Below are positions 10,290 to 20,722 of a DNA stretch of 64,000 nt, piece after piece. The DNA lies in contig NZ_BMZE01000005.1 of NCBI RefSeq assembly GCF_014652635.1, forward strand, positions 40,001 to 104,000, given 5' to 3'. The notes beneath the pieces were generated by a model that was not told the DNA's origin, did no database searches, and was given only the letters and a program-made list of their open reading frames with translations. Numbering within the stretch: position 1 is the first letter of the stretch; the number at the start of each line of letters is the position of its first letter. Both the position numbers and the translations under genes were made by a program. Origin of the DNA: Devosia pacifica. Its GTDB lineage: Bacteria > Pseudomonadota > Alphaproteobacteria > Rhizobiales > Devosiaceae.

Positions 10290-11555
10290 TCAGGCGTCCT
10301 TCATATCCAGACCGTAATACGTATGGAGCGTGCGAACCGCAAGTTCTGCGTATTCATCGTCGATCAATACCGAGGTCTTGATCTCGGACGTCGTGATCAG
10401 CTGGATATTGATGCCGCGGTCTGCCATCGCGCGGAACATCGTCGAAGCAACGCCAGCATGGCTTCGCATACCAACGCCCACAACCGAGATCTTGGCACCC
10501 CCACGCGAGCCGGTCAGATGCCGGAAATCGACCGCGCTGCGCGCGCCCTCAATGGCGTTGACGGCCTTGTCATACTCGGAATCGGGCACCGTGAAGGTGA
10601 TATCGGTCGATGCCCCGTCATCGGCAATGTTCTGCACGATCATGTCGACAACAATCGATTGGTCCGCCAGCGCACCAAACACCGCCGCCGCGACCCCCGG
10701 CTTGTCCTTGACACCGCGCAACGTGATCTTGGCTTCACCGCGCGCCAAGGTAATGCCCGAAACGATCTGCTTTTCCATGATCTCATCCTCGTCGCACACC
10801 AGCGTGCCGGGAACGCCCGGCAGCCCGTCCGGCCCTATCTGGGGCGCATCCGGATCCTCGAAACTCGACCGAACGACAAGCCGCACCTTATGCGCCATCG
10901 CCATTTCCACTGAGCGGATCATCAAGACCTTGGCCCCGAGCGATGCCATTTCCAGCATCTCCTCGAAGGCGATCTTGGAAAGCCGGCGCGCCCGTGAAAC
11001 GATTCGCGGATCGGTGGTGTAGACGCCATCGACGTCCGTATAGATGTCGCACCGATCGGCGCCGACGGCAGCCGCCACCGCCACCGCGCTTGTATCTGAT
11101 CCACCCCGACCGAGCGTTGTTACGCGGCCGCTCGGCGCAACGCCCTGGAAGCCGGTAATCACCGGCACCCAACCGGACTTCATGCGCTTGTCGAGTTCAC
11201 TCGGGTCGATCTCGGCGATGCGGGCTGCGCCATGTGCATCATCGGTTCGAATCGGAACCTGCCAGCCGGCGAACGAACGGGATTCAATGCCCATGTCGGC
11301 AAGAACAATCGCCATAAGCCCTGCGGTCACCTGCTCGCCGGAAGCGACTACGGCGTCATATTCGCGCGCATCATGAAACTTCGAGGCTTCATTGACCCAG
11401 CCGACCAGCTCATTAGTCTTGCCGGACATGGCGGAGACCACCACTGCAACTTCGTTGCCAGCGTCGACTTCGCGCTTAATGTGCCGGGCGGCATGACGAA
11501 TGCGCTCAACTGTGGCAACCGACGTGCCACCAAACTTCACAACGATGCGGGCCAT
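10290..11555 (-). CDS. lysC: Aspartate kinase
   Basis: Phosphorylates aspartate in the first step of the lysine, threonine, methionine and diaminopimelate pathway. 421 residues from the ATG at 11555, whose N-terminus MARIVVKFGGTSV is the classical kinase signature; the 49 in-frame codons further upstream have no family similarity. Kinase domain about 1-245 (VSAMSGKTNELV, GRGGSDTSAVA) and two C-terminal ACT domains (about 265-421), so feedback regulation by amino acids is expected. ubiG is divergent across 164 bp; ptsP follows. Confidence 0.96.
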   Translation of the reverse strand: MARIVVKFGGTSVATVERIRHAARHIKREVDAGNEVAVVVSAMSGKTNELVGWVNEASKFHDAREYDAVVASGEQVTAGLMAIVLADMGIESRSFAGWQVPIRTDDAHGAARIAEIDPSELDKRMKSGWVPVITGFQGVAPSGRVTTLGRGGSDTSAVAVAAAVGADRCDIYTDVDGVYTTDPRIVSRARRLSKIAFEEMLEMASLGAKVLMIRSVEMAMAHKVRLVVRSSFEDPDAPQIGPDGLPGVPGTLVCDEDEIMEKQIVSGITLARGEAKITLRGVKDKPGVAAAVFGALADQSIVVDMIVQNIADDGASTDITFTVPDSEYDKAVNAIEGARSAVDFRHLTGSRGGAKISVVGVGMRSHAGVASTMFRAMADRGINIQLITTSEIKTSVLIDDEYAELAVRTLHTYYGLDMKDA

Positions 11556-11719
11556 CTTTGTCCCCGAGGCGCATCGGGAAAAGCCCCGGCGCACTTTGCG
11601 TTCGGTGCGCGACATGCCACAAAGGCCGGCACCGATCAATGCTTTCGGCGCGAACCGCTGGGCCCTGCGATGCGTAGTGCATGAAGCGGCATCTGCGAGC
11701 ACGGCAAACAGGAGTTCTT

Positions 11720-12457
11720 ATGGCAGCCACAACCGTGAACCAGGAGGAAATCGCAAAGTTCTCGGCGATGGCCGAAGAATGGTGGAACCCGCACGGCAAG
11801 TTCAAGCCGATCCATAAGTTCCAGCCAGTGCGCTTGGGCTATATCCGCGAGAACGGCATCAGGCATTTCCAACGCGATGAGCAAAGTCTAAAGCCATTCG
11901 AGGGGCTTCGCATACTCGATGTCGGGTGCGGCGGAGGCCTTCTTTGCGAACCAATGGCGCGGCTCGGGGCGCAAGTGGTCGGCATCGACGCCGCGGAGCG
12001 CAACGTGAAGATCGCAAGCCTTCACGCGGAGCAATCCGGCCTCGAGATCGATTATCGTGCAACGACCAGCGAGGACCTCGCCGCCGCGGGTGAACATTTC
12101 GATATTGTGCTGAACATGGAAGTTGTCGAGCATGTTGAGGACGTGCCTCTCTACATGAAGAGCTGCGCCGACCTCGTCGCTCCGGGGGGCCTGATGTTCA
12201 CGGCAACGCTCAATCGCACGGCACGCGCCTGGGCACTGGCGATCATCGGCGCGGAATACGTGCTGCGCTGGTTGCCGCGCGGCACGCACGAGTGGAAGAA
12301 ATTTCTCACGCCCGAAGAGATCACAGCCCTTCTGCGCCGCAACGGCTTGCGCAAAGTCGATGAGACGGGAGTCGTCTACAACCCGATCGCGGATGAGTGG
12401 CGCAAGTCTGGCGACATGGCCGTCAACTACATGATCCTGGCGGAGCGCCCCGCCTAG
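11720..12457 (+). CDS. ubiG: Ubiquinone biosynthesis O-methyltransferase UbiG
   Basis: SAM-dependent enzyme that performs both O-methylations of ubiquinone synthesis, in the membrane-associated Ubi complex. 245 residues. The SAM-binding motif [18 protein letters not shown] follows the family N-terminus with [18 protein letters not shown], and the [10 protein letters not shown] motif is present. The ATG at 11720 has AGGAG 5 nt upstream and is preferred over an in-frame ATG at 11681. Its stop overlaps the convergent stop of the aminomutase gene by 4 bp, leaving no room for a terminator. Confidence 0.96.
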   Translation: MAATTVNQEEIAKFSAMAEEWWNPHGKFKPIHKFQPVRLGYIRENGIRHFQRDEQSLKPFEGLRILDVGCGGGLLCEPMARLGAQVVGIDAAERNVKIASLHAEQSGLEIDYRATTSEDLAAAGEHFDIVLNMEVVEHVEDVPLYMKSCADLVAPGGLMFTATLNRTARAWALAIIGAEYVLRWLPRGTHEWKKFLTPEEITALLRRNGLRKVDETGVVYNPIADEWRKSGDMAVNYMILAERPA

Positions 12458-13512
12458 ACTTCTGAGCCTGGCGGGTAGAGATGCTCGCCGCCGCGATAAT
12501 CAGTGATGATGTGTTGGCGTTCGCCGGCGGGTCGCACCGCCGGCGCGCCGATATCCGTCTTGCCGTATCCGCCCGGGATATCGAGGACATATGTGGGCTG
12601 GCAGAGGCCCGACACCCTGCCTCTCAGATCAGCGACAAGCCGTTGACCCTCTTCAATCCCCAGACGAAAATGGCTGGTGCCCGGCGCGAGGTCGGGGTGG
12701 TGCAGGTAATAGGGTTTCACACCGGCTTCGACAAACCCACGCATGAGATCGGCCAACACCGCGACGTCATCATTGACCCCACGCAACAGCACCGACTGGC
12801 TGATGAGCGTGATACCAGCAGCTTTCATGCGCGCGCATGCTGCATGCAGATCCGGCGTCAATTCGCGCGGATGGTTGGCGTGGATCGCCACGTAAACCGC
12901 CTTGCCGCTGCCGGAGAGCGCATCGACGAGTTGCGCCGTCACTGCCTCGGGATCGACCACAGGCAGTCGCGTATGGATGCGCAGCACACGCACATGAGTA
13001 ATGTCCGAAAGCCGCTCCAGCAGCACCGCAAGCCGCCGTGGCGACAACACCAGCGGGTCACCGCCGGTCAGGATCACTTCCCAGATTTCGGGGTGAGCGT
13101 CGATATAGGCGAAGGCGGCATCAAGCGCACCAGCTGACAAAGTGCCGAGACCATCCGGCCCGACCATCTCGCGCCGAAAGCAGAATCGGCAATAGACCGG
13201 GCAGACATGAACGGCCTTCAAGAGCACCCGGTCTGGATAGCGGTGAACGATGCCCTCGACCGGAGAATGGCTGAGATCGCCAATCGGGTCAGCCATCTCA
13301 TCAATCGTTCGCTGGAGTTCCCTTGCATCCGGCACATATTGCAGCGCAATCGGGTCATCCGGATCGTCTCTGTCGATCAACCCGGCGATATGGGGCGTAA
13401 TTGCCGTGACATAGCGCGCCGCGACCGGCTCGAGGCTTTCGGCAAGCGTCTTGGTAACCAGACCCGCCGCGACCAGATCACCTGTCGATCTGAGAACTGT
13501 CGACATCGTCAT
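12454..13512 (-). CDS. epmB: KamA-family radical SAM aminomutase, EpmB-like (EF-P lysine 2,3-aminomutase)
   Basis: Probably isomerises L-alpha-lysine to (R)-beta-lysine, which EpmA attaches to elongation factor P. 352 residues. The radical-SAM cluster is C104-x3-C108-x2-C111 (CPVYCRFC), followed by TGGDPL; the C-terminal PGGYGK carries the PLP-binding Lys of the lysine 2,3-aminomutase family. The role is inferred from context: the ATG overlaps the epmA stop by 4 bp (ATGA), and efp is divergently transcribed beside epmA. A catabolic lysine 2,3-aminomutase is possible but less likely. Confidence 0.88.
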   Translation of the reverse strand: MTMSTVLRSTGDLVAAGLVTKTLAESLEPVAARYVTAITPHIAGLIDRDDPDDPIALQYVPDARELQRTIDEMADPIGDLSHSPVEGIVHRYPDRVLLKAVHVCPVYCRFCFRREMVGPDGLGTLSAGALDAAFAYIDAHPEIWEVILTGGDPLVLSPRRLAVLLERLSDITHVRVLRIHTRLPVVDPEAVTAQLVDALSGSGKAVYVAIHANHPRELTPDLHAACARMKAAGITLISQSVLLRGVNDDVAVLADLMRGFVEAGVKPYYLHHPDLAPGTSHFRLGIEEGQRLVADLRGRVSGLCQPTYVLDIPGGYGKTDIGAPAVRPAGERQHIITDYRGGEHLYPPGSEV

Positions 13513-14573
13513 CGTGCCTCAGGGACTGGCGCCCACAGGATATCATCGATCCGGCGTGCTCCAGTGGCCAGCATCGCCAGGCGATCAAAGCCGAGCGCCA
13601 CGCCGCTGGCTGCGGGCATACATGATAAGGCTGCGAGAAAATCCTCGTCGATTGGATACCGCTCTCCGTAGACCCGCTGCTTTTCCAACATTTCCTGCTC
13701 AAAACGCGTCCGTTGCGTCGCCGGGTTGGTCAGTTCGCCGAATCCGTTCGCCATTTCGACCCCGCAGCAATAGACTTCAAAGCGCTCGGACAGGCGCAAA
13801 TCTCCCGCCAGCGGCCGTGCCAAAGCGGCTTCCGCTGAGGGGTATCGATCAAGAATAGTCGGACGACCGACACCGAGGTGGGGCTCCACCCGCTCGACCA
13901 GAACCCTGCTGAAGATATCAGCCCAGCCATCGTCATCGGCCACCCGGATACCGGCGGAACGTGCCTCTGCCGCGAGCGCTTCGCGGTCCGTCTCGCCATC
14001 TTCACCGAGAGAACATGCAAGATCGATTGCAGCCAAACGCTCGAAGGCCTCGACGACGCCAAGCCGCTCAGGCTCAGCGAACGGATCGCAACTTTGCTCG
14101 TTGTAGCTGAAGGTCTTGATCCCGGTTGTCTCTGAAGCCACGCGGATCAGAGCGACGACATCGTTCGTGATCACCTGATAGTCCTCACCGGCCCTGTACC
14201 ATTCTGCCATGGTGAACTCGGGGTGATGGAGCGGCCCCCGCTCGCGATTTCGCCAAACCGGCCCAAGGAAATAGATCCGTTCCTCACCGGCGCTGAGCAG
14301 TTTCTTGCAGGCGAATTCCGGCGAGGTGTGCAGGTATAGAAGCTGAGTTTGCCCGTCATAGCCGACCAGGTCAGTGGCGAAGCCATGCAGATGCGCCTCG
14401 TTGCCGGGCGAAACCGCGAGCGCTGCGACATCAGTCTCGATGAAGCCTTCAGCATCGAACCAGCTGCGCATTGCAGATTTAAGTCTGCTGCGCCCGACCA
14501 GAAACGGGCGCCGATCCGCATGCACTTGCCTGTCCCACCATGCCGAGGCGGGCGGCTGCGACTGTAAACTCAT
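13509..14573 (-). CDS. epmA: EF-P--(R)-beta-lysine ligase EpmA (GenX/PoxA)
   Basis: Paralogue of class II lysyl-tRNA synthetase lacking the anticodon-binding domain; it activates (R)-beta-lysine with ATP and ligates it to the conserved Lys of EF-P. 354 residues. Class II motif 2 is visible in [19 protein letters not shown] and motif 3 in [12 protein letters not shown]. No N-terminal OB-fold is present, which separates it from LysS. It is co-transcribed with the EpmB-like gene and divergent from its target gene efp across 148 bp. Confidence 0.94.
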   Translation of the reverse strand: MSLQSQPPASAWWDRQVHADRRPFLVGRSRLKSAMRSWFDAEGFIETDVAALAVSPGNEAHLHGFATDLVGYDGQTQLLYLHTSPEFACKKLLSAGEERIYFLGPVWRNRERGPLHHPEFTMAEWYRAGEDYQVITNDVVALIRVASETTGIKTFSYNEQSCDPFAEPERLGVVEAFERLAAIDLACSLGEDGETDREALAAEARSAGIRVADDDGWADIFSRVLVERVEPHLGVGRPTILDRYPSAEAALARPLAGDLRLSERFEVYCCGVEMANGFGELTNPATQRTRFEQEMLEKQRVYGERYPIDEDFLAALSCMPAASGVALGFDRLAMLATGARRIDDILWAPVPEAR

Positions 14574-14721
14574 CGACTGGCCCCAATTAGCTGAAACCGC
14601 GCACGGGACTGTGCAAACGCCCCGATATGCGATAGTTGCGGCATCGAAAACCAGTTTCGCGTCGCAGGGTCGTTCAGCCGGCTTCTACGATGCCCATATC
14701 GATCAAACAAGGAACTTGCTA

Positions 14722-15288
14722 GTGAAGGTCATCGCTTCATCGCTGCGCAAGGGCAACGTCGTCGAAGTCAACGACCAGCTCTACGTTGTCCTGACCGCCC
14801 AGAACTTCCACCCCGGCAAGGGCACTCCGGTGACCCAGGTGGACATGCGCCGCATTTCTGACGGCACCAAGGTGTCCGAGCGCTGGCGCACCACAGAACA
14901 GGTCGAGCGCGCCATTGTGGACGACCGTGAGTACACGTTCCTCTACGAGGACGGTGAAGGTTTCCACTTCATGAACCCGGAAAACTACGAGCAGATCGTG
15001 GTCACCGAGGACGTTGTGGGCGACCAGAAGCCGTATTTGAAGGAAAGCACTAATCTCATGGTGTCGACCTATAACGGCGTCGCCATCTCGATCGAACTGC
15101 CACAGCGCGTGTCGCTGGAAGTTGTCGAGACGGAACCTGTCGTCAAGGGACAGACCGCCGCGAGCTCCTACAAGCCCGCGATTCTCGAGAACGGCGTCAA
15201 GACCATGGTGCCCCCACATATCGCTGTAGGTACGCGCGTTGTGGTGATGACTGCGGATAATTCGTATGTCGAACGCGCCAAGGACTGA
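14722..15288 (+). CDS. efp: Translation elongation factor P
   Basis: Relieves ribosome stalling at polyproline stretches by binding between the P and E sites. 188 residues: KOW-like domain 1 followed by two OB domains. The beta-lysylation target is K33 in HPGKGTP. The start is a GTG at 14722 ([10 protein letters not shown], as in other Hyphomicrobiales EF-P) with AAGGAA upstream; the frame is open a further 116 codons upstream, but that part is antisense to epmA. The window contains proline-rich clients such as TolA. A strong terminator follows. Confidence 0.97.
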   Translation: MKVIASSLRKGNVVEVNDQLYVVLTAQNFHPGKGTPVTQVDMRRISDGTKVSERWRTTEQVERAIVDDREYTFLYEDGEGFHFMNPENYEQIVVTEDVVGDQKPYLKESTNLMVSTYNGVAISIELPQRVSLEVVETEPVVKGQTAASSYKPAILENGVKTMVPPHIAVGTRVVVMTADNSYVERAKD

Positions 15289-15308
15289 GTCCTAGTGCTC
15301 GACATGTA

Positions 15309-15341
15309 AAAAGGGCCGCCAGGTGAACTGGCGGCCCTTTT
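15309..15341. terminator. Bidirectional terminator between efp and the PRC-barrel-type gene
   Basis: AAAGGGCCGCCAG and CTGGCGGCCCTTT form a 13-bp stem around gtgaa, with a T-run on the plus side and a shorter one on the minus side. It serves efp and probably the convergent gene, whose stop lies at its edge. Confidence 0.85.
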
Positions 15342-15342
15342 T

Positions 15343-15714
15343 TTATTCAGCCTTCATCAGGTCTGACTTCTTGACGTTCAACACCACGCGGTCTCCGGTG
15401 ACGGAGCCAATCTGGTCGGGGGTGATGTAGCGATCTGCTGCGAACAGTCCATCGGCATCGAGACGGATGAAGCCCTCGCGCATCAGCCGCTCCTGGACTT
15501 CCGAGGACAATTGATCGGTCGGCGCAAATGCGCGCCCCAACGTATTGATCAGCGTATCCGGCTCACGTTGGTCAACGCTTGCAGCGCTCGTTTCGGGCCC
15601 AGGCTGATTGGGATCCTCGTCGCTGAACTGGTAGTCCTCGACAGTCCCGATCTCGTGATCTTCGCTGTCATAGACCTTCATGCCGTTGCGAATGTCTTTG
15701 GGAAGAGATTCCAT
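15343..15714 (-). CDS. PRC-barrel / DUF2171-like small protein
   Basis: 123 residues. The N-terminal part (IRNGMKVYDSEDHEIGTVEDYQF) and C-terminal part (ITPDQIGSVTGDRVVLNVKKSDL) are the two halves of a PRC-barrel or DUF2171-type fold, separated by an acidic spacer (about 37-75). The ATG at 15714 has GGAGG 7 nt upstream. Relatives appear in general stress responses and RNA or photosynthetic assembly, but no specific function can be given. It is probably monocistronic. Confidence 0.65.
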   Translation of the reverse strand: MESLPKDIRNGMKVYDSEDHEIGTVEDYQFSDEDPNQPGPETSAASVDQREPDTLINTLGRAFAPTDQLSSEVQERLMREGFIRLDADGLFAADRYITPDQIGSVTGDRVVLNVKKSDLMKAE

Positions 15715-15827
15715 GTCATGTCCTCCATGAGCTGCTGTCGAATAGTGTAGGGCGCGAAACGCCGGAGGCATTTCGCCTTTCTCACACTCTAAACGGCAGC
15801 GCGCGGACTGACGTTCCCCATGGCCAG

Positions 15828-17171
15828 TCAGGCACGCTCGAGAATAGCCGTTTCGATCTCTGCCACGATGCTTGTCACGAGATCGGCGTCGTCGCCTTCC
15901 CCCATCACGCGGATCACAGGTTCGGTGCCCGACTCGCGTATGACGAGACGCCCGGCGGGGCCAAGTCTTTGCTCGCTGTCGGCAATCAGCTTGCGGACGA
16001 TCTTGTCCTGCAGTGGCTTGCCCCCCTTGAACCGGACATTGCGAAGCAGCTGCGGCACGCGCTCGAACCGGGTGCAGACTTCCGATACGGTGCGCCCTTC
16101 TTCCTTTATCACGGAGAGCAGCTGCAAGGCCGCGACCAGTCCGTCACCGGTCGTGGTGAAATCCGACAGGATGATGTGGCCAGACTGCTCCCCGCCAACA
16201 TTGAACCCCTTTGAACGCATTGCCTCGAGAACGTATCGATCGCCGACCTTGGTGCGTTCGAGCGTCAGTCCAATCGAAGACAAATAGCGTTCGAGACCGA
16301 GGTTCGACATCACGGTCGCGACGATTCCGCCTCCAAGCAGCATGTTGCGGCGCAGCCAACTCTGGGCGATCACGGCCATGAACTGGTCGCCATCGACGAC
16401 ATTGCCCTTCTCGTCGATGATGATCACGCGGTCCGCGTCACCATCAAGTGCAATCCCGATGTCCGCCCGCAACTCCTTGACCTTCGCAGCGATGGCATCC
16501 GGCGCGGTCGAGCCCACTTTGTGATTGATGTTGAAGCCGTCCGGCCTGACGCCGACAGTGAAGACTTCCGCACCCAGTTCCCACAGCGCGGTCGGTGCAA
16601 CCTTGTAGGCAGCGCCGTTGGCGCAGTCGACAACGACCCTGATCCCGGACAGATCCATGCCCCGCGGCAATGTGCGCTTGGCGTATTCAATGTACCGGGT
16701 GCTCGCATCCTCGTCGCGATGGGCACGTCCGATTTCGCGGCCTTGTGCGAGTTTCGAAAGCATGTCCGAATCGATCAGCCGCTCGATCTCGGATTCGACT
16801 TCGTCCGAAAGCTTGTATCCATCAGGCCGGAAAAGCTTGATGCCGTTATCCTCAAACGGGTTGTGCGATGCCGAAATCATCACGCCAAGGTCGGCGCGAA
16901 GCGATCGGGTCAGCATCGCAACGGCCGGCGTCGGCATCGGACCGAGCAGATAGACATCCATCCCGACAGCAGTGAAACCCGCCGTCAACGCGTATTCGAT
17001 CATGTAACCGGAGCGTCGGGTATCCTTGCCGATCACCACACGATTGCGGTGGTCGCCCCGCACGAATTTCAGCCCGGCGGCCATGCCGACCTTGAGCGCA
17101 AGTTCCGGCGTGAGCTTCGGCCCATTGGCCTCGCCACGGATACCGTCGGTTCCGAAATATTTCCTGGTCAC
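15828..17171 (-). CDS. glmM: Phosphoglucosamine mutase
   Basis: Converts glucosamine-6-phosphate to glucosamine-1-phosphate for UDP-GlcNAc, the precursor of peptidoglycan and lipid A. 447 residues from a GTG at 17171 ([12 protein letters not shown]) with GGAGGG about 9 nt upstream. The active phosphoserine is S102 in [12 protein letters not shown], the metal loop is DGDADR, and the C-terminal phosphate-binding loop is [12 protein letters not shown]. It lies downstream of ftsH on the same strand, past a terminator, in the classical ftsH-glmM order. Confidence 0.96.
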   Translation of the reverse strand: MTRKYFGTDGIRGEANGPKLTPELALKVGMAAGLKFVRGDHRNRVVIGKDTRRSGYMIEYALTAGFTAVGMDVYLLGPMPTPAVAMLTRSLRADLGVMISASHNPFEDNGIKLFRPDGYKLSDEVESEIERLIDSDMLSKLAQGREIGRAHRDEDASTRYIEYAKRTLPRGMDLSGIRVVVDCANGAAYKVAPTALWELGAEVFTVGVRPDGFNINHKVGSTAPDAIAAKVKELRADIGIALDGDADRVIIIDEKGNVVDGDQFMAVIAQSWLRRNMLLGGGIVATVMSNLGLERYLSSIGLTLERTKVGDRYVLEAMRSKGFNVGGEQSGHIILSDFTTTGDGLVAALQLLSVIKEEGRTVSEVCTRFERVPQLLRNVRFKGGKPLQDKIVRKLIADSEQRLGPAGRLVIRESGTEPVIRVMGEGDDADLVTSIVAEIETAILERA

Positions 17172-17309
17172 TCGGGTGCACCCTCCGCTGAATCGGCGCT
17201 TGATCCGTACGCCCGCTACGAAGAGCACTATACAACTTTCGAGCGAGCCGACGAAACTCTAGCGCGTGAAGCGTTAATGCCCGTTTTCGGCGGCATTGCG
17301 TCAAAACAA

Positions 17310-17333
17310 AAGGGGCCGCCGAAGCGACCCCTT
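17310..17333 (-). terminator. Rho-independent terminator of ftsH
   Basis: Minus strand AAGGGGTCGC-TTCG-GCGGCCCCTT with a UUCG tetraloop and one G-U pair, followed by TTGTTTT. It lies just past the ftsH stop, 138 bp before glmM. Confidence 0.85.
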
Positions 17334-17339
17334 AAAGAT

Positions 17340-19277
17340 TTAGCTGCCAGGCTGTGGCTCGAGCCCGCCATCAGGCTCCGGTCCCGGCCGCTTCTTGTTC
17401 GACTTGCCGGCACTCGGCACGCTGGACGATTTCGGCGCTGGGGGCGCTCCATCGTCGTCCGGGCGAACGGGCGGCTTGCCATCCATCAACTCGCGCAGTT
17501 CATCGCCTGTCAGCGTTTCAAACTCGAGCAGGGCCTGTGCAATAGCCTCGAACTGTTCGAGATTGCCGGTAATCGTTTCGCGGGCGGAGCGCTCACCGTC
17601 CTCGATCAGGCGCCGCACTTCCTCGTCGATGATCTTGGCGGTCTCGTCAGACATGTGCTGCGATTGCGTCACAGAATGCCCAAGGAAAACCTCTTGGTCG
17701 TTCGACTTGTAGCGCACGCGCCCAAGCTTTTCGGACATGCCCCATTCCATGACCATGGAACGCGCGAGGTTGGTCGCCATCTGGATATCGCCGGCGGCGC
17801 CGCTCGTGACCTTTTCAGGCCCGAACTTGTAGATCTCCGCTTCGCGGCCACCGAACAGCATGGCAAGGCGCGAAACGGCCTTCTCACGGCTGAACGAATA
17901 GCTGTCGCTCTCCGGCAGCGTCATCACCATCCCAAGTGCACGGCCGCGCGGGATGATCGTCGCCTTGTGGATCGGGTCAATACCCGTCAGCTTCAATGCA
18001 ATCAGCGCGTGTCCCGCCTCGTGATAGGCAGTGAGCTTCTTTTCGTCCTCGGACATTGCCATGGTGCGGCGCTCGGCGCCCATCATGATCTTGTCCTTGG
18101 CGTCCTCGAACTCCTGATGCGTGACGAACCGCTTGTTCTTGCGCGCCGCCATGAGCGCGGCCTCGTTCACAAGGTTCATAAGATCGGCACCGGAGAACCC
18201 GGGTGTACCGCGAGCCAGAATGCGTAGATCGACATCGGGAGCCAGCGGTACCTTGCGCGAGTGGACCTTCAGCACCTTCTCGCGGCCGGAAACGTCCGGA
18301 TTTGGCACGACAACCTGACGGTCGAAACGGCCCGGACGCAGCAGTGCCGGATCGAGCACGTCGGGGCGGTTGGTGGCGGCAATCAGGATCACGCCCTCAT
18401 TGGCTTCGAACCCGTCCATCTCCACCAGCAGCTGGTTGAGAGTCTGCTCGCGCTCATCGTTGCCGCCGCCAAGGCCCGCACCACGCTGGCGACCGACGGC
18501 GTCGATTTCGTCGATGAAGATGATACACGGCGCGTTCTTTTTCGCCTGCTCGAACATGTCACGCACGCGGCTTGCACCGACACCGACGAACATTTCGACG
18601 AAGTCGGAACCGGATATCGTGAAGAACGGCACGTTGGCTTCGCCGGCAACAGAGCGTGCAAGCAGCGTCTTACCGGTACCAGGAGGGCCAACCAGAAGCA
18701 CACCGCGCGGAATACGGCCACCCAGACGCTGGAACTTGCCCGGATCACGCAGGAACTCGACGATCTCCTCGAGGTCCTGCTTGGCCTCATCAACGCCAGC
18801 GACGTCTTCAAACGTGACCTTGCCTTGGGCCTCTGTCAGCAGCTTTGCGCGCGACTTGCCAAAACCCATGGCACCGCCCTTGCCGCCACCCTGCATCTGC
18901 CGGATGAAGAAGAACCACAAACCGATGATGATCAGGAACGGCAACCAGGAGCTGAGGAGGATCGACCAGAACGGCGAGCCCTCGGCGGCACGTGCCGTGA
19001 TCGAGACATTCCTGTCCTCGAGGCGGCTGACCACGTCCGCGCCTTCCGGCACAACGGTTTCAAAGCGCGATCCGTCGCGCAGCGTACCTGTCACCACGTT
19101 GTCGGTGATGGTCACACTCTGCACGCTGCCTGCTTCAATGTCGGACACGAACTGGCTGTAGCTCTTGTCGGCGACAGATATCGATCGTGTAGAAGACTGG
19201 AAGACCTGGAACAGGCCCATCAGCATGAAAAGTATGACGAGCCAGATGGCAAAGTTTCGGAATTGTCCGTTCATCAA
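17340..19277 (-). CDS. ftsH: ATP-dependent membrane zinc metalloprotease FtsH
   Basis: Membrane-bound AAA+ protease that degrades misassembled membrane proteins and regulators such as sigma-32 and LpxC. 645 residues: two transmembrane segments (about 9-27 and 105-125) flank a periplasmic domain; AAA domain with Walker A GPPGTGKT at 197-204 and the second region of homology [20 protein letters not shown]41 peptidase domain with HEAGH near 420. The C-terminus is Pro/Ser-rich. A sigma-32-like promoter and a terminator flank it, so it is probably its own unit within the tilS-ftsH-glmM order. Confidence 0.97.
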   Translation of the reverse strand: MMNGQFRNFAIWLVILFMLMGLFQVFQSSTRSISVADKSYSQFVSDIEAGSVQSVTITDNVVTGTLRDGSRFETVVPEGADVVSRLEDRNVSITARAAEGSPFWSILLSSWLPFLIIIGLWFFFIRQMQGGGKGGAMGFGKSRAKLLTEAQGKVTFEDVAGVDEAKQDLEEIVEFLRDPGKFQRLGGRIPRGVLLVGPPGTGKTLLARSVAGEANVPFFTISGSDFVEMFVGVGASRVRDMFEQAKKNAPCIIFIDEIDAVGRQRGAGLGGGNDEREQTLNQLLVEMDGFEANEGVILIAATNRPDVLDPALLRPGRFDRQVVVPNPDVSGREKVLKVHSRKVPLAPDVDLRILARGTPGFSGADLMNLVNEAALMAARKNKRFVTHQEFEDAKDKIMMGAERRTMAMSEDEKKLTAYHEAGHALIALKLTGIDPIHKATIIPRGRALGMVMTLPESDSYSFSREKAVSRLAMLFGGREAEIYKFGPEKVTSGAAGDIQMATNLARSMVMEWGMSEKLGRVRYKSNDQEVFLGHSVTQSQHMSDETAKIIDEEVRRLIEDGERSARETITGNLEQFEAIAQALLEFETLTGDELRELMDGKPPVRPDDDGAPPAPKSSSVPSAGKSNKKRPGPEPDGGLEPQPGS

Positions 19278-19319
19278 TCCTGTCCCGGAGCGCCAGCATT
19301 GCCGGCAAGGTTGGCTCGA

Positions 19320-19348
19320 ATGTATGGCCGGCTATTGGGCGTTACAAG
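19320..19348 (-). promoter_or_regulatory. Candidate heat-shock promoter of ftsH
   Basis: Minus strand CTTG, 18 nt, CATACAT: a perfect -35 and a partial -10 against the alphaproteobacterial RpoH consensus, about 45 bp before the ftsH ATG. ftsH is a known RpoH target in related bacteria. Confidence 0.35.
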
Positions 19349-19447
19349 GGCATGAACTGCGGCGCTTTGCCGGTTTCGTCCAGTCCTAGCCTCACATTGC
19401 AGTTAATACGCGGTGATGCGCGAAAGGGTTCAACCCTGCTATCTCAC

Positions 19448-20722
19448 TCAATCAATGATTAATTCTACCGCAATGCGCGGATCGAACGACCATCCCCCAA
19501 GAGCCAGAACTTCGCCTTCACCATTTCGCACGATCGGTGCCGTTCGGATAGCCTCTGCAGGAGCGGTCACCTTGAAGCCAAGAAATTCCTGCAGTTTGTG
19601 CCGCGGCATGTAATCGGCGACCCCGGCTGTAAACCCGGCGGCATCAGAGACATTGCGGATACGAAAACGGTTGTCCCAGACAATCTCGGAGCCCGGGGCC
19701 AGCGGCAGGTCTGCAGGTGTGCTGCGGCCGAGTTCGCGCGCCACCACAATGCCGTGTTCATCCGCACGCACCACACAGCCCAGCAACGTCGTATTCTTGA
19801 GCGCAGACTCCGAGCCGATTGAATCGTGCAGTTTTTCTATCTGACCAAGCGCATGCGCTTTCTGATGACCGCCAACGTTCGCGAGGACCCGCGCCAGAAC
19901 TCTTGTCGCAACGGCCGAGCCGAGCGCGTCGTAGGCCACACGCTCGATGCGCGCGGCCCCGAACCCATCCAGCTTGACGAGATCATCGAACGCCGCGTCC
20001 GCGATCTTCGCCAAGGCTGCATCGGCATCTGCCATCCGACGCGACAGCCTCAGCAGCGTTGGAGGATCGATGCCGAGCGCGGTGAGCTGCGGCAGTGCCG
20101 CTCGCCAGCGCACGCGCTCATAGTGCTCGTCAGCATTTGAGGGATCGTTCACGGCCTCGACCCCGGCATCCGCAACGAGACCATGCAACTCCTTAGGATC
20201 CACATCCAGAAGTGGTCGGAATATCTTGAGGCCTTCGATTTCTGAGAAAGCCTGCATCCCCTTCAAGCCCTCGATGCCGCTCCCGTGCGCCAGCCGCATC
20301 AGGACGGTCTCAGCCTGATCGCTGATGTGGTGCGCTGTCAGCAGCAGCTCAGCTCCATCCTGGCGCATCGCCTCCCTTATGAGACGGTAACGCGCAGCGC
20401 GAGCCGCTTCCTGAATGCCCGTCGCGGGCTTGTCATCGCTCCAGACCAGGCCGCGTGCCGCCAGCCCGAGCCGTGCGGCAAGGCTCAGCACGCCATGCAC
20501 TTCGCCCGCTGCCTCGGGTCGCAGGCCATGGTCAACACTGTAAACGAAGATTGTCGGAGCATCGGGTGTTTCATCCGCCCATTGCTTGACCATCAGCATC
20601 AGGCCGACGCTGTCGGGGCCGCCAGACACACCAAGCCCGATGGCCTTATAGTCACGGAGGGGTGCGAACAGCTGCTCCCTCGCTTCCGGCGAAGTGAGTG
20701 GTGGCGTCAGGCGGGCGGGCAT
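19448..20722 (-). CDS. tilS: tRNA(Ile)-lysidine synthetase
   Basis: Ligates lysine to C34 of the CAU-anticodon tRNA(Ile), switching its identity from Met to Ile; essential. 424 residues with the PP-loop SGGPDS at 33-38 in an N-type ATP pyrophosphatase domain (about 25-215), followed by the central and C-terminal TilS domains. The ATG lies 16 bp inside the end of cpoB, so translation is probably coupled. The pal-cpoB-tilS-ftsH order is a standard alphaproteobacterial arrangement. Confidence 0.94.
   Translation of the reverse strand: MPARLTPPLTSPEAREQLFAPLRDYKAIGLGVSGGPDSVGLMLMVKQWADETPDAPTIFVYSVDHGLRPEAAGEVHGVLSLAARLGLAARGLVWSDDKPATGIQEAARAARYRLIREAMRQDGAELLLTAHHISDQAETVLMRLAHGSGIEGLKGMQAFSEIEGLKIFRPLLDVDPKELHGLVADAGVEAVNDPSNADEHYERVRWRAALPQLTALGIDPPTLLRLSRRMADADAALAKIADAAFDDLVKLDGFGAARIERVAYDALGSAVATRVLARVLANVGGHQKAHALGQIEKLHDSIGSESALKNTTLLGCVVRADEHGIVVARELGRSTPADLPLAPGSEIVWDNRFRIRNVSDAAGFTAGVADYMPRHKLQEFLGFKVTAPAEAIRTAPIVRNGEGEVLALGGWSFDPRIAVELIID

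Noticed and set aside
14374-14721. 116-codon N-terminal extension of efp
   Set aside because: It runs antisense through epmA, lacks EF-P similarity, and the GTG at 14722 gives the exact family start and length.
16521-18227. 568-codon open frame antisense to glmM and ftsH, the longest of several long antisense frames (also 6650-7933, 8875-10158 and 18261-19355)
   Set aside because: It mirrors two well-conserved genes in a GC-rich genome, has no recognisable domain and no ribosome-binding site. Such shadow frames are expected from the codon bias.
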